NCBI GenBank assembly: GCA_003527225.1
Contig: DPXQ01000116.1
Span: forward strand, 146,569-170,708
From: Rhizobium sp.
GTDB lineage: Bacteria > Pseudomonadota > Alphaproteobacteria > Rhizobiales > Rhizobiaceae
Direction: 5' to 3'
DNA length: 24,140 nt
Each line of letters begins with the position of its first letter. Position 1 is the first letter of the stretch. Both the position numbers and the translations under genes were made by a program. The notes beneath the pieces were generated by a model. It had not been told where the DNA came from. It ran no database searches and saw nothing but the letters and a program-made list of their open reading frames with translations. Positions 1 through 7,070 of this stretch are shown here, piece after piece.

Positions 1-1184
1 ATCGGCACCATGCACAGCATCAGCGAGCAACCGCGCAGGATCTGCGGCACCAGCAATTCGTAGAAGTCCCAGTCGGCCGTCATCTGCGTCATCATCAGCG
101 TGCCTGCCGAAAAGCCGGCAAAACCGATCATCATCATCACACGCGGATCGAGCTTGCCCGACAATATGCCGGCGACGGGCGCCGTCAGGAACATCGCCGC
201 CCCGGACACGAACATGGTCTCGCCGATCATCAGCGAGTCATAGCCGCGTATCCGGCCGAGAAAGAGCGGATAGAGATAGGTCAGGCCGTAGAGACCGACG
301 CCCATGGTGAAGGAAAACAGCGAGCCGAACGCGAAATTGCGGTTGGCAAAGGCCCCGAGGTCTACGACCGGGAAATCCACCTTGAAGACCCGGTAGAAGA
401 ACACCACGCCCCCGATCACCATGGCGATGGTGCCGAGAACGATATGCTCGTCGTTGAACCAGTCCTTGGCGTTCCCCTCCTCGAGCACGAATTCCAGCGA
501 CCCCAGAAAGACGCCCATGGAGAGGAGGCCCCACCAGTCGAACTTCTTGAAGAGTTTGAAATCCGGCTTGTCGAAGTCGATCAGGCTGAAGGTCACCGCC
601 GTGACGATAATACCGGGGATGACGTTGATCAGGAACAGCCAGTGCCACGACATGGCATGGCTGATATAGCCGCCGATGGTCGGTCCGATGGTCGGTGCGA
701 GCGTGGCAACGAGACCAATGATCGGCGAGACGACGTTGCGCTTCGACGGCGGGAAGATGGTGAAGGCGGCCGCGAAGACAGACGGGATCATGCCGCCGCC
801 GATGAAGCCCTGGATGGCGCGGTAGACGATCATCTGGTCGATATTGGTGGCCGTCGCGGCAAGCGCGCTGGCGAGGGTGAATCCGGCGGCAGAGAAGGAG
901 AAGAGGATGCGCGTGGAAACGATGCGCGCCAGCACGCCCGAAAGCGGGATCATGATCACTTCCGCGATCAGATAGGAGGTCTGTACCCAGGCGATCTCAT
1001 CGCTGCCCGCACCGAGGCCAGCCTGGATCTCGGCCAGCGAAGCGGAAACGATCTGGATATCGAGGATCGACATGAACATCCCGAACACCATCGCGAAAAA
1101 GGCGATGATGCGTTTGGGGTCCATCCGTTCCTCGGCGGCCGGGATCACAAGCCCCCCTGCTCCGCCTGTCGCCGCAGCCGCCAT
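1..1184 (-). CDS. emrB: DHA2-family MFS drug efflux permease (EmrB-like), C-terminus cut by window edge
   Basis: This is an inner-membrane, proton-driven multidrug exporter of the 14-TM DHA2 family, the EmrB half of a tripartite pump that works with an EmrA-type adaptor and an outer-membrane channel. I translated the minus strand directly: 394 residues lie in the window, and the family is usually about 500-520, so roughly the last quarter is missing. Visible features are a hydrophobic first helix with the motif SILDIQIVSASLAEI near residues 39-53, the antiporter motif C (LAPTIGPTIGGYI), and the segment LRGCSLMLCMVP at the edge, which matches EmrB relatives. The start ATG is at 1184, with AAAGGCG just upstream as a ribosome binding site. 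It lies 25 bases after the stop of the adaptor gene, so the two form an operon. Substrates cannot be predicted. Confidence 0.93.
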   Translation of the reverse strand, partial: MAAAATGGAGGLVIPAAEERMDPKRIIAFFAMVFGMFMSILDIQIVSASLAEIQAGLGAGSDEIAWVQTSYLIAEVIMIPLSGVLARIVSTRILFSFSAAGFTLASALAATATNIDQMIVYRAIQGFIGGGMIPSVFAAAFTIFPPSKRNVVSPIIGLVATLAPTIGPTIGGYISHAMSWHWLFLINVIPGIIVTAVTFSLIDFDKPDFKLFKKFDWWGLLSMGVFLGSLEFVLEEGNAKDWFNDEHIVLGTIAMVIGGVVFFYRVFKVDFPVVDLGAFANRNFAFGSLFSFTMGVGLYGLTYLYPLFLGRIRGYDSLMIGETMFVSGAAMFLTAPVAGILSGKLDPRVMMMIGFAGFSAGTLMMTQMTADWDFYELLVPQILRGCSLMLCMVP

Positions 1185-1209
1185 GACCTAGCGCCTTTCG
1201 AAAATGTGG

Positions 1210-2415
1210 TTACCTGGCCGCGAGCGCATTGCCAGCGGGCGCCGTACGGGTATCGACATCGACGACGACGCTGAGGCCCGCGCGCAGTTTGCCCGTCTCC
1301 AGCACGTCCTTGGGCAGTGCGATGCGGACTGGAACCCGCTGCACGACCTTGGTGAAGTTGCCGGTGGCATTTTCCGCCGGGAGCATCGAAAAGACCGACC
1401 CGGAAGCCGGCGCGATCGAGGTCACGGTTCCGACGAGCGGCTCGTCCTCGAAGGCGTCGACGTGGATGTTGACCTTCGATCCGGGAACCAGCTTGGCGAT
1501 CTGCGTTTCCTTGAAGTTGGCGTCGATAAAGAGCTCCTTGACGGGCACGAGCGCCGCGAGCCGCTTTCCGGCCGAAACGAGGTCGCCCGTCTGGACCGCG
1601 AGGTTCCCGACAATGCCGTCATAGGGCGCGCGCAGCACCGTGAAGCCGAGATCGCGTTCCGCCTTTTCCAGCGTCAGTTCGCTTGAGCGGATGCCGGCTT
1701 CCGCCTCGGCGCGCTGCGCCTTCAGGACGGCGATGCTGGCCTTGGCGGCGGCGATGTTGGCGTCGGAGCCGATCAGGCTCGCCTTGGCCTGGTCGAGCGC
1801 GGATTCGGCGGTATCGAGATTGGCATTCGAGGCAAATTTCTGCGCCTGCAGCTCGCTGACACGGTTATGCGCCAGTTCTGCCGCCTTGAGACCAGCTTCA
1901 GCGGCAAGCTTCTGGGCATTTGCCTGATCGAGCGATGCTTCCGCACCCTTGATCTGGGCATCGATGCGTTCAAGGGTCAGGTGTTGAACCGTAATCTGGG
2001 TGCGCGCCTGATCGGCGGCAATGCGGTAGTCGCCGTCATCGAGGGTCACCAGCGCGTCGCCGGCCTTCACGAGCTGGTTGTCTGCAACATCGACCTTTGC
2101 CACATAGCCCGCAACCTTGGGCGAGATGATTGCGATATCGCCCTCGATATAGGCATCGTCGGTCGACACCATGAACCGGCCGTGGGTCCACCAGCCATAG
2201 CCGTACCAGGCCGCCCCGCCCAGAAGAGCGAGCGCGATCACCGGCAGAACCGGGCTGCGGCGGGATTTCTTCGGAGGATTCGGAGCAACCGCTGCGGCCT
2301 TGTCGTCCGCAACTTGGTGGACCTCCACAGCTGCCGCCGCCTCGCCGTCGAGAACCGGGGGCTCCAGTCCATCGTCAACGGAACGGATTGCGTTGCTTCT
2401 TTGAGAGCCTGACAT
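1210..2415 (-). CDS. emrA: HlyD-family membrane fusion protein (EmrA-like efflux adaptor)
   Basis: This is the periplasmic adaptor that links the EmrB-type permease to an outer-membrane channel. With the start at 2415 the protein has 401 residues. It has a charged cytoplasmic N-tail, one transmembrane helix at about 54-72, a first lipoyl-like half (STDDAYIEGD to VTLDD, about 84-127), a long Ala/Gln/Glu-rich coiled coil, the second lipoyl half around APYDGIVGNLAVQTGD, and a beta-barrel tail. The frame stays open upstream to 2556, but ATGs at 2478 or further up would put the start inside or above the promoter and operator region. The ATG at 2427 is an equally possible start, four residues longer. 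No strong ribosome binding site is visible at either. The permease gene follows directly. Confidence 0.92.
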   Translation of the reverse strand: MSGSQRSNAIRSVDDGLEPPVLDGEAAAAVEVHQVADDKAAAVAPNPPKKSRRSPVLPVIALALLGGAAWYGYGWWTHGRFMVSTDDAYIEGDIAIISPKVAGYVAKVDVADNQLVKAGDALVTLDDGDYRIAADQARTQITVQHLTLERIDAQIKGAEASLDQANAQKLAAEAGLKAAELAHNRVSELQAQKFASNANLDTAESALDQAKASLIGSDANIAAAKASIAVLKAQRAEAEAGIRSSELTLEKAERDLGFTVLRAPYDGIVGNLAVQTGDLVSAGKRLAALVPVKELFIDANFKETQIAKLVPGSKVNIHVDAFEDEPLVGTVTSIAPASGSVFSMLPAENATGNFTKVVQRVPVRIALPKDVLETGKLRAGLSVVVDVDTRTAPAGNALAAR

Positions 2416-2455
2416 TATCGATACCATCTGTGCTGGCGGAGAGTTTTGCTGAACT

Positions 2456-2469
2456 GAACCGTTCGGTTC
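2456..2469. promoter_or_regulatory. Operator 1, TetR-type palindrome at the emrA transcription start
   Basis: GAACC-GTTC-GGTTC is a 5-bp inverted repeat with a 4-bp spacer. Its right half, GGTTCGAT (2465-2472), is identical to the right half of the palindrome at 2520-2527, so both probably bind the same protein. It falls where transcription from the predicted emrA promoter would begin. Binding by the adjacent TetR-family protein is inferred. Confidence 0.6.
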
Positions 2470-2471
2470 GA

Positions 2472-2500
2472 TTGACATAGAGCGTTTTTTACCACATATC
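2472..2500 (+). promoter_or_regulatory. Predicted promoter of the tetR-family gene
   Basis: A perfect -35 box TTGACA (2472-2477) is followed after 17 bp by CATATC (2495-2500). Transcription would start near 2507, at the edge of operator 2. It overlaps the oppositely directed emrA promoter. Confidence 0.5.
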
Positions 2501-2502
2501 AA
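2475..2502 (-). promoter_or_regulatory. Predicted promoter of the emrAB operon
   Basis: Read on the minus strand, TTGATA (2502-2497) is followed after 16 bp by CTATGT (2480-2475), close to the alphaproteobacterial -10 form CTATAT. Transcription would start near 2468, inside operator 1, leaving a leader of about 40-50 bases before the emrA start. This supports placing that start at 2427 or 2415. Confidence 0.45.
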
Positions 2503-2507
2503 GAGCC

Positions 2508-2527
2508 ATCGAACCATCGGGTTCGAT
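2508..2527. promoter_or_regulatory. Operator 2, perfect 8-bp TetR-type palindrome at the tetR transcription start
   Basis: ATCGAACC-ATCG-GGTTCGAT is a perfect 8-bp inverted repeat with a 4-bp spacer, centred about 55 bp from operator 1. It covers the predicted start of the regulator transcript, which suggests autorepression. The size and symmetry suit a TetR dimer; the assignment is inferred from position. Confidence 0.65.
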
Positions 2528-2558
2528 TTCGTTAATTTTTGGATACCGCGAGACACGG

Positions 2559-3251
2559 ATGCCTGAGAAAGTCACGGAAACCCTGCCGCCGGCAATCGAG
2601 CCGGCTCCATGCGCGGCCGCTCGCTTTGCCGCAGGCGAAGATCCCGCCAAGCGGGAGCAGATTCTGGACGGCGCCCGTTCCGCCTTCATGAAGATGGGCT
2701 TCGATGCCGCCAGCATGAATGACGTCACGCGCGAGGCCGGCGTATCCAAGGGCACGATCTATGTCTATTTCGAAAGCAAGGACGAGCTTTTCGCCGCCCT
2801 GATCGAGCGGGAGAAGGGGCGCTTTGCCGACGCCCTGCGCGACATTTTGGCCGACAGTGAAGATGCCAGGGACGCATTGCGCCGCTTCGGCCTCGCCTTT
2901 GCCCGTCAGATCATCGACACCGACATGATCCCGGCCATGCGCATCCTGCTCGGCGTCATCGACCGCATGCCGGGCCTGTGCAAGCGTTTCTTTGCGTCCG
3001 CGCCCGCCGAGCCCCGCACCGTGCTGCGCAGCTTCATCGACCGCCAGGTGGAAGCCGGAATGCTCCGTGTCGACGACACGGATCTTGCCGCGCGCCAGTT
3101 CATCGACCTCGCGACCGGCACCTTCTTCAAGCAGCGCCTCTTCGGCCAGATGGCCACACCTCCCGAGCAGGCCGAGGTCGAGCGGATCGTCGACAGCGCC
3201 GTCAATGTCTTCATGGCCGCCTATGGCCGTCCGGCCGCACCCGCCAGATAG
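2559..3251 (+). CDS. TetR/AcrR-family transcriptional repressor of the divergent efflux operon
   Basis: This is a 230-residue regulator with the N-terminal helix-turn-helix of the TetR/AcrR family at about residues 32-78. The helix begins REQILDGARSAF and the recognition region reads GVSKGTIYVYFESKDELF. The C-terminal part (about 90-220) is helical and would bind ligand and form the dimer. A 30-residue Pro/Ala-rich extension precedes the DNA-binding domain. The gene is divergent from emrAB, and two matching palindromes lie between them, so the simplest reading is a drug-responsive repressor of both its own gene and emrAB. The inducer is unknown. The ATG at 2559 lies just after the second palindrome; its ribosome binding site is weak. 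Confidence 0.93.
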   Translation: MPEKVTETLPPAIEPAPCAAARFAAGEDPAKREQILDGARSAFMKMGFDAASMNDVTREAGVSKGTIYVYFESKDELFAALIEREKGRFADALRDILADSEDARDALRRFGLAFARQIIDTDMIPAMRILLGVIDRMPGLCKRFFASAPAEPRTVLRSFIDRQVEAGMLRVDDTDLAARQFIDLATGTFFKQRLFGQMATPPEQAEVERIVDSAVNVFMAAYGRPAAPAR

Positions 3252-3301
3252 ACCCGCGCCTTCATCGCAGGCGTAAAGACATGCGGAAGGCAGAGTACAA
3301 G

Positions 3302-3688
3302 CTAGCCCCCCGTGAACGGGTTCTCTGCAACAGGCTCCAGGATCGCAAAGACATTGCCCTCGGTGTCCTTGAAAGTCGCCAGATAACCGACGCCGGCGAT
3401 CAGCGTCTTGGCCTGAACGATCGTTCCCCCTGCCGCTTCGATTTTGCTGGCATACTCGTCGACCGAAGGAACCTCGATCGTCGGCGCCACAGATTGCCAT
3501 GCCTCTTCCCGCTTCGCGATGCCGGCTCCGATGCCGGTGTCGTCGTCAGGCGACGAGGTCGCGCGGATCAGCCAATATGGTATCGGCCCTTCGAGCTTCT
3601 GGGCGCCCCATCCAAACACCTTGGTGAAGAAATCGGCGGCACGTTGCGGATCGTCGGCTGAGATGTCGATATGGACGAATTTCGGCAT
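3302..3688 (-). CDS. VOC-family (glyoxalase/bleomycin-resistance fold) protein
   Basis: This is a 128-residue protein of the vicinal oxygen chelate superfamily, closest in form to the small proteins described as related to lactoylglutathione lyase. It opens [21 protein letters not shown], the typical first beta strand and helix, and ends with [18 protein letters not shown], the second betaalphabetabetabeta unit with its metal-ligand Glu position. Possible metal ligands are His6 and the Glu of AILEP. The substrate cannot be told from sequence. The start at 3688 is preceded by GGAGGAAA, a strong ribosome binding site; the open frame up to 3868 has no support. It is convergent with the tetR gene, with 50 bases between them. 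Confidence 0.88.
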   Translation of the reverse strand: MPKFVHIDISADDPQRAADFFTKVFGWGAQKLEGPIPYWLIRATSSPDDDTGIGAGIAKREEAWQSVAPTIEVPSVDEYASKIEAAGGTIVQAKTLIAGVGYLATFKDTEGNVFAILEPVAENPFTGG

Positions 3689-3891
3689 GCGGCTTTCCTC
3701 CAGTGATCGCAGGCCGGACCCGTGCGGAGCCGCCTGCGTCATCTGATCATCCCACGAAACCGCCGCTGGCAGAACCGTACTCGCCTCTGTCTGCGCCGAA
3801 TTTTCCCAAAGCGTCTCCGCGCGGCTCTTGCCGTTCCGCGGCACATGCGCCATTTGTGCTATCGCCAAGCCACCCCAACCGGAAGAAGCTC

Positions 3892-4647
3892 ATGCAGGAC
3901 ATCGCCCTTCTCGCCCAGGACCCCGCCGCCTGGATCGCCCTGATCACACTGATCGTCATGGAAGTCGTGCTAGGCATCGACAACCTGGTGTTCATTTCGA
4001 TCCTCACCAACAAGCTTCCCGCCGACCAGCGCGTGCCGGCCCGCCGCGTCGGCATCGGCCTCGCGCTCGTGATGCGTCTTCTGCTGCTTGGAACCATCGC
4101 CTGGATCGTCCAGCTGACCAGCCCGCTCTTCGAGATCTTCGGACACGGTTTCTCCTGGAAGGACCTGATCCTGATCGCCGGCGGTCTGTTCCTCGTGTGG
4201 AAGGCAACGAAAGAGATCCACCACAATGTCGACCCCATCGACCAGGACGAGGATTTCATCGCCTCCTCGATGACCAGCACGCTTACTGCCGCGATCGGTC
4301 AGATCCTCCTCCTCGATCTCGTCTTTTCCGTCGACAGCATCATCACCGCCGTCGGCATGACGCCGCATCTGCCGATCATGGTCGCGGCCGTCGTTATCGC
4401 GGTCACGGTCATGCTTGTTGCATCCACTCCGCTGGCGAACTTCATCGAGAAGAACCCGACCATCGTCATGCTGGCGCTCGGCTTCCTGCTGATGATCGGC
4501 ATGACCCTGATCGCCGACGGCATGGGCTTCCATGTGCCCAAGGGTTACGTCTATGCAGCCATGGCCTTTTCCGGCCTCGTGGAAGGCCTCAACATGCTGG
4601 CGCGTCGCAAACGGCGCACCGAACAGGCGAAGAAGAAGCTCCACTGA
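3892..4647 (+). CDS. TerC-family integral membrane protein
   Basis: This is a 251-residue inner-membrane protein of the TerC family (YoaE/YgdQ type). About seven hydrophobic helices are visible, with the paired acidic motifs that define the family: EVVLGIDN at 24-31 and DLVFSVDS at 142-149, each with acidic residues inside a membrane helix. It ends in a basic cytoplasmic tail ([15 protein letters not shown]). TerC relatives are linked to tellurite resistance and, in some bacteria, to manganese export to exoenzymes; which applies here is not known. The ATG at 3892 is preceded by GGAAGAAG. The frame is open back to 3703, but that stretch reads as non-coding. No other ter genes are nearby. A strong hairpin follows, so this is probably a single-gene transcript. 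Confidence 0.92.
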   Translation: MQDIALLAQDPAAWIALITLIVMEVVLGIDNLVFISILTNKLPADQRVPARRVGIGLALVMRLLLLGTIAWIVQLTSPLFEIFGHGFSWKDLILIAGGLFLVWKATKEIHHNVDPIDQDEDFIASSMTSTLTAAIGQILLLDLVFSVDSIITAVGMTPHLPIMVAAVVIAVTVMLVASTPLANFIEKNPTIVMLALGFLLMIGMTLIADGMGFHVPKGYVYAAMAFSGLVEGLNMLARRKRRTEQAKKKLH

Positions 4648-4677
4648 CGCCTACAAGCGTCGAAATCACAAGGGCTT

Positions 4678-4709
4678 AACGGCCCGCGCGGCATCCCGCG
4701 CGGGCCGTT
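4678..4709 (+). terminator. Intrinsic terminator after the TerC gene
   Basis: A perfect 14-bp stem (AACGGCCCGCGCGG, 4678-4691, with its complement at 4696-4709) has the four-base loop CATC and runs into TTTCCTTTC. It lies 31 bases after the TerC stop. Confidence 0.85.
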
Positions 4710-4726
4710 TCCTTTCTGGGGACCGT

Positions 4727-4779
4727 TTGCGCGCGAGGAACAATGCGATCCCGTTCGCATTGAGGGATTGATCGCGCAA
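4727..4779. promoter_or_regulatory. Nested inverted repeats upstream of the SLC13 gene (possible operator)
   Basis: An inner palindrome, CAATGCGA-TCCCGT-TCGCATTG (4741-4762, perfect 8-bp arms), sits inside an outer pair, TTGCGCG (4727-4733) and CGCGCAA (4773-4779). The block ends over the predicted -35 box. The function is unknown; an operator for a dimeric regulator is the simplest guess. Confidence 0.4.
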
Positions 4780-4796
4780 GCGTTACCCTTGATACT
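4769..4796 (+). promoter_or_regulatory. Predicted promoter of the SLC13 gene
   Basis: TTGATC (4769-4774) is followed after 16 bp by GATACT (4791-4796), giving a start near 4803 and a leader of about 20 bases. The match is moderate. Confidence 0.35.
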
Positions 4797-4822
4797 CCTC
4801 TCCTCAACATTACCGGAGCCTC

Positions 4823-6595
4823 ATGTCTACCGAGCAGATTCTGGCCTTCGCGGTTATCGGTGCGATGATGGTCGCCTTCATCTGGGACCGGCTTCGCTAT
4901 GACGTGGTCGCCTGTGGCGCGCTTGTGGTGGCGCTCGCGCTCGGGCTCGTGCCTCCCGAGCAGGCCTTTATCGGCTTCAGCAACGACATCGTCATCATTG
5001 TCGGCAGCGCGCTCGTCGTCAGCGCCGGGGTCGCCCGCTCCGGCATCGTCGATGCCGCCATCAAGAAGTTCTTCCCCAGGCTGGAGTCGATCCGCACCCA
5101 GATGATGCTGCTGCTCGTCACCGTCGCCGTGCTTGCCGCCTTCATCAAGAATATCGGCGCCCTGGCGATCATGATGCCGGTCGCATTCCAGTTTGCCCGC
5201 CGCTCCGGCGCTCCGGTATCCATCTTCCTCATGCCCATGGCCTTCGCAGCCCTTCTCGGCGGGCTGATGACCCAGATCGGCACCTCGCCCAACATTGTCG
5301 TTTCGGCCCTGCGTCGTGACCTGACGGGCACGTCCTTCACCATGTTCGATTTCATGCCGGTCGGCGCCACGCTGGCATTCGCCGGCGTCATCTTCCTGAT
5401 CTTCTTCTACCGGCTGGTCCCTGCTCGTGAAAACCAGAACCCATCCCTGCAGGAGGCGCTGGAAAACTCGAGCTTCGCCACCGAAGCGACCGTGACCGAG
5501 CAGTCATCCTTCGTCGGCAAGTCCCTTGCAGAATTGCTGGCGATTGCCGGGGACGAAGTCATCGCAACCGCGGTGGTGCGCGGACACCGGCGCATCTCCC
5601 CCTTCCCCGATGTCAAGCTGAAGGAACACGACACGGTCCTTCTGGAAGGCCCCTCCGAGGCCCTCGACCGGGTCGTCTCCCAGGCCTCGCTTGCCTTGTC
5701 CGGCACGCCGTTGAACGAAGGGGACGAAAAAAACAGCGAGATCGGCGCCATCGAGGCCGTCATCACCCACGATTCGAGCCTGATCGGCCTGTCGGCCCGC
5801 GACGTCTCGCTCTTCAACACCTATGGCGTCAATCTTCTGGCCGTCAGTCGCCAGGGCAAGCGTATTGGAGAACGCCTCGGCGAACTGCGACTGTATGCCG
5901 GCGACGTCATCCTGCTTCAGGGACAGCGCCACAGTCTTCCCGCCCTGCTGCTGGAACTCGGCTGCCTGCCCCTGGCCGAACGCGAAATCCTGCTCGGCAC
6001 GCCGCGCAACGGCATCGTGCCGCTGGCGATCCTTGTCGCGGCCATGGGGTCGGCCGCTCTGGGACTGGCGCCGGTGGCAATCGCCTTCTTCGCCGCCGCG
6101 CTGGCCATGGTCGTGCTGCGCGTCATCCCCTTGAGCGAGATCTATCGTGCGGTAGACGGACCGATCCTGGTGATGCTCGCCGCGCTCATACCCGTCAGCG
6201 ACACCTTGCGAACGACCGGCGCGAGCGAAGTGATCGCAGTATGGCTCGGCCAGGCCGCTCAGGGACTGCCGGCCTATGGCGCTCTGACCCTCATCCTTGT
6301 CAGCGCGATGCTGGTGACGCCCTTTCTCAACAATGCGGCCACCGTGCTGGTCATGGCGCCGATCACCGCAAGCTTCGCCACCACGCTCGGATACAAGCCG
6401 GATGCCTTCCTGATGGCCGTAGCGATCGGTGCCGGCTGCGATTTCCTCACCCCTATCGGACACCAGTGCAACACGCTGGTCCTGGGGCCAGGCGGCTATC
6501 GCTTCAGCGATTACCCGCGCCTCGGGCTGCCGCTGTCGGCGCTGGTGACAGTGGTGAGCGTCCCGATGCTCCTGATGGTCTGGCCGGTTTCCTGA
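4823..6595 (+). CDS. SLC13-family permease with two internal RCK_C (TrkA-C) domains
   Basis: This is a 590-residue inner-membrane carrier of the SLC13/DASS (CitT-like) class, which usually takes up sulfate or dicarboxylates with sodium. The first half has about five or six membrane helices (1-200) and the motif TQIGTSPNIVVS near 150-161, one of the paired substrate and sodium signatures. A soluble insert follows, with two RCK_C-like repeats: about 220-290 (FVGKSLAELLAIAGDEVI to DTVLLEGP) and about 306-378 (SLIGLSARDVSLFNTYGVNL to DVILLQGQ). The second membrane half ends with FLNNAATVLVMAP and GHQCNTLVLGPGGY, the matching signature. RCK_C domains bind small ligands and are thought to gate transport. 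The substrate is unknown. The start is preceded by CCGGAG. It stands alone between two hairpins. Confidence 0.92.
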   Translation: MSTEQILAFAVIGAMMVAFIWDRLRYDVVACGALVVALALGLVPPEQAFIGFSNDIVIIVGSALVVSAGVARSGIVDAAIKKFFPRLESIRTQMMLLLVTVAVLAAFIKNIGALAIMMPVAFQFARRSGAPVSIFLMPMAFAALLGGLMTQIGTSPNIVVSALRRDLTGTSFTMFDFMPVGATLAFAGVIFLIFFYRLVPARENQNPSLQEALENSSFATEATVTEQSSFVGKSLAELLAIAGDEVIATAVVRGHRRISPFPDVKLKEHDTVLLEGPSEALDRVVSQASLALSGTPLNEGDEKNSEIGAIEAVITHDSSLIGLSARDVSLFNTYGVNLLAVSRQGKRIGERLGELRLYAGDVILLQGQRHSLPALLLELGCLPLAEREILLGTPRNGIVPLAILVAAMGSAALGLAPVAIAFFAAALAMVVLRVIPLSEIYRAVDGPILVMLAALIPVSDTLRTTGASEVIAVWLGQAAQGLPAYGALTLILVSAMLVTPFLNNAATVLVMAPITASFATTLGYKPDAFLMAVAIGAGCDFLTPIGHQCNTLVLGPGGYRFSDYPRLGLPLSALVTVVSVPMLLMVWPVS

Positions 6596-6635
6596 CTGAG
6601 GGGGCGCGCCCAGATCCCGCGATAACCCACACGCA

Positions 6636-6667
6636 GAAAAGCCTGCATGGGGGGATGCAGGCTTTTC
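6636..6667. terminator. Terminator-like hairpin after the SLC13 gene
   Basis: Perfect 13-bp arms (GAAAAGCCTGCAT, 6636-6648, and its complement at 6655-6667) flank a loop of six G. The AAAA/TTTT ends inside the stem make it look bidirectional. It lies 40 bases after the SLC13 stop. Confidence 0.7.
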
Positions 6668-6717
6668 AGGGCGGGGACAAGGACCGAACACAGGCCGGAC
6701 GGGTAAGAAGCTCGTCT

Positions 6718-6818
6718 GCCAATTCGTTGGCCACGGAGAGAAACCGGAAAAACCTCCGTGTTCTCCATTCCCGTCGCGTCCGGTTGGCACGACCTGCATT
6801 CTGTCGATAAAATGCAGG
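6718..6818. other. Cluster of three further hairpins in the 6596-7070 gap
   Basis: GCCAA-TTCG-TTGGC (6718-6731, a TTCG loop) abuts CACGGAG...CTCCGTG (6732-6760, 15-base loop), and CCTGCATT...AATGCAGG (6793-6818, 10-base loop) follows. The last repeats the CCTGCAT core of the terminator hairpin. Together with the terminator they could be a structured RNA on either strand or a leader of the downstream operon. I could not match it to a known RNA family. Confidence 0.25.
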
Positions 6819-6827
6819 CAGGAGAAA

Positions 6828-6947
6828 ATGGTTCCCGGCAGCATTCGATTTTTTCGCAAAGTACCTGCCCGTATCGGCGATCTGGACCGCGCGGCAGCAG
6901 TTTTCCTTGACGCCCGCGGCCGAATATGGCCTAAGGCCTCGAAATGA
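6828..6947 (+). CDS. Possible 39-residue small ORF upstream of gltX
   Basis: The ATG at 6828 is preceded by AGGAG three bases away, a good Shine-Dalgarno sequence although closely spaced. It opens MVPGSIRFFRKVPARIGDLD, continues with an Ala/Asp-rich stretch and ends IWPKASK before TGA. The predicted peptide is basic, without a membrane helix or a motif I recognise. It sits between the hairpin cluster and the gltX promoter. A chance ORF is quite possible in DNA this GC-rich; the ribosome binding site is the main support. Confidence 0.2.
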   Translation: MVPGSIRFFRKVPARIGDLDRAAAVFLDARGRIWPKASK

Positions 6948-6979
6948 AAAATTGCGGAATTTGCCGCCTGGCGCGGTCC

Positions 6980-7007
6980 TTGACCCGGTTTTTCGCCTAA
7001 TCTACAC
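6980..7007 (+). promoter_or_regulatory. Predicted promoter of the gltX-lysS operon
   Basis: TTGACC (6980-6985) is followed after 16 bp by CTACAC (7002-7007), close to the alphaproteobacterial form TTGAC/CTATAT. Transcription would start near 7014, about 57 bases before the gltX ATG. Confidence 0.45.
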
Positions 7008-7070
7008 CCTGTCCGAGATCCTGCGGTTCCTCCGCCCGGTCACCCGCACGTCACCACGAGCACGAATCCA

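Noticed and set aside
444..1274. A 276-codon open frame on the plus strand opposite the EmrB gene
   Set aside because: The minus-strand translation is a continuous DHA2 permease; the plus frame is Arg/Asp/His-rich with no recognisable fold.
2416..2556. Longer N-terminus for the EmrA-like protein
   Set aside because: Starting above 2427 would place the start within or upstream of the predicted promoter and operators, and no ribosome binding site is visible there.
3257..3273. A small inverted repeat (CGCCT...AGGCG) between the tetR and VOC genes as a terminator
   Set aside because: The stem is only five base pairs and no T-tract follows.
5504..6859. A 451-codon open frame on the minus strand opposite the SLC13 gene
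   Set aside because: Same reason: a shadow of a gene with family signatures. Its upstream end reaches into the hairpin region but has no ribosome binding site support that I could see.
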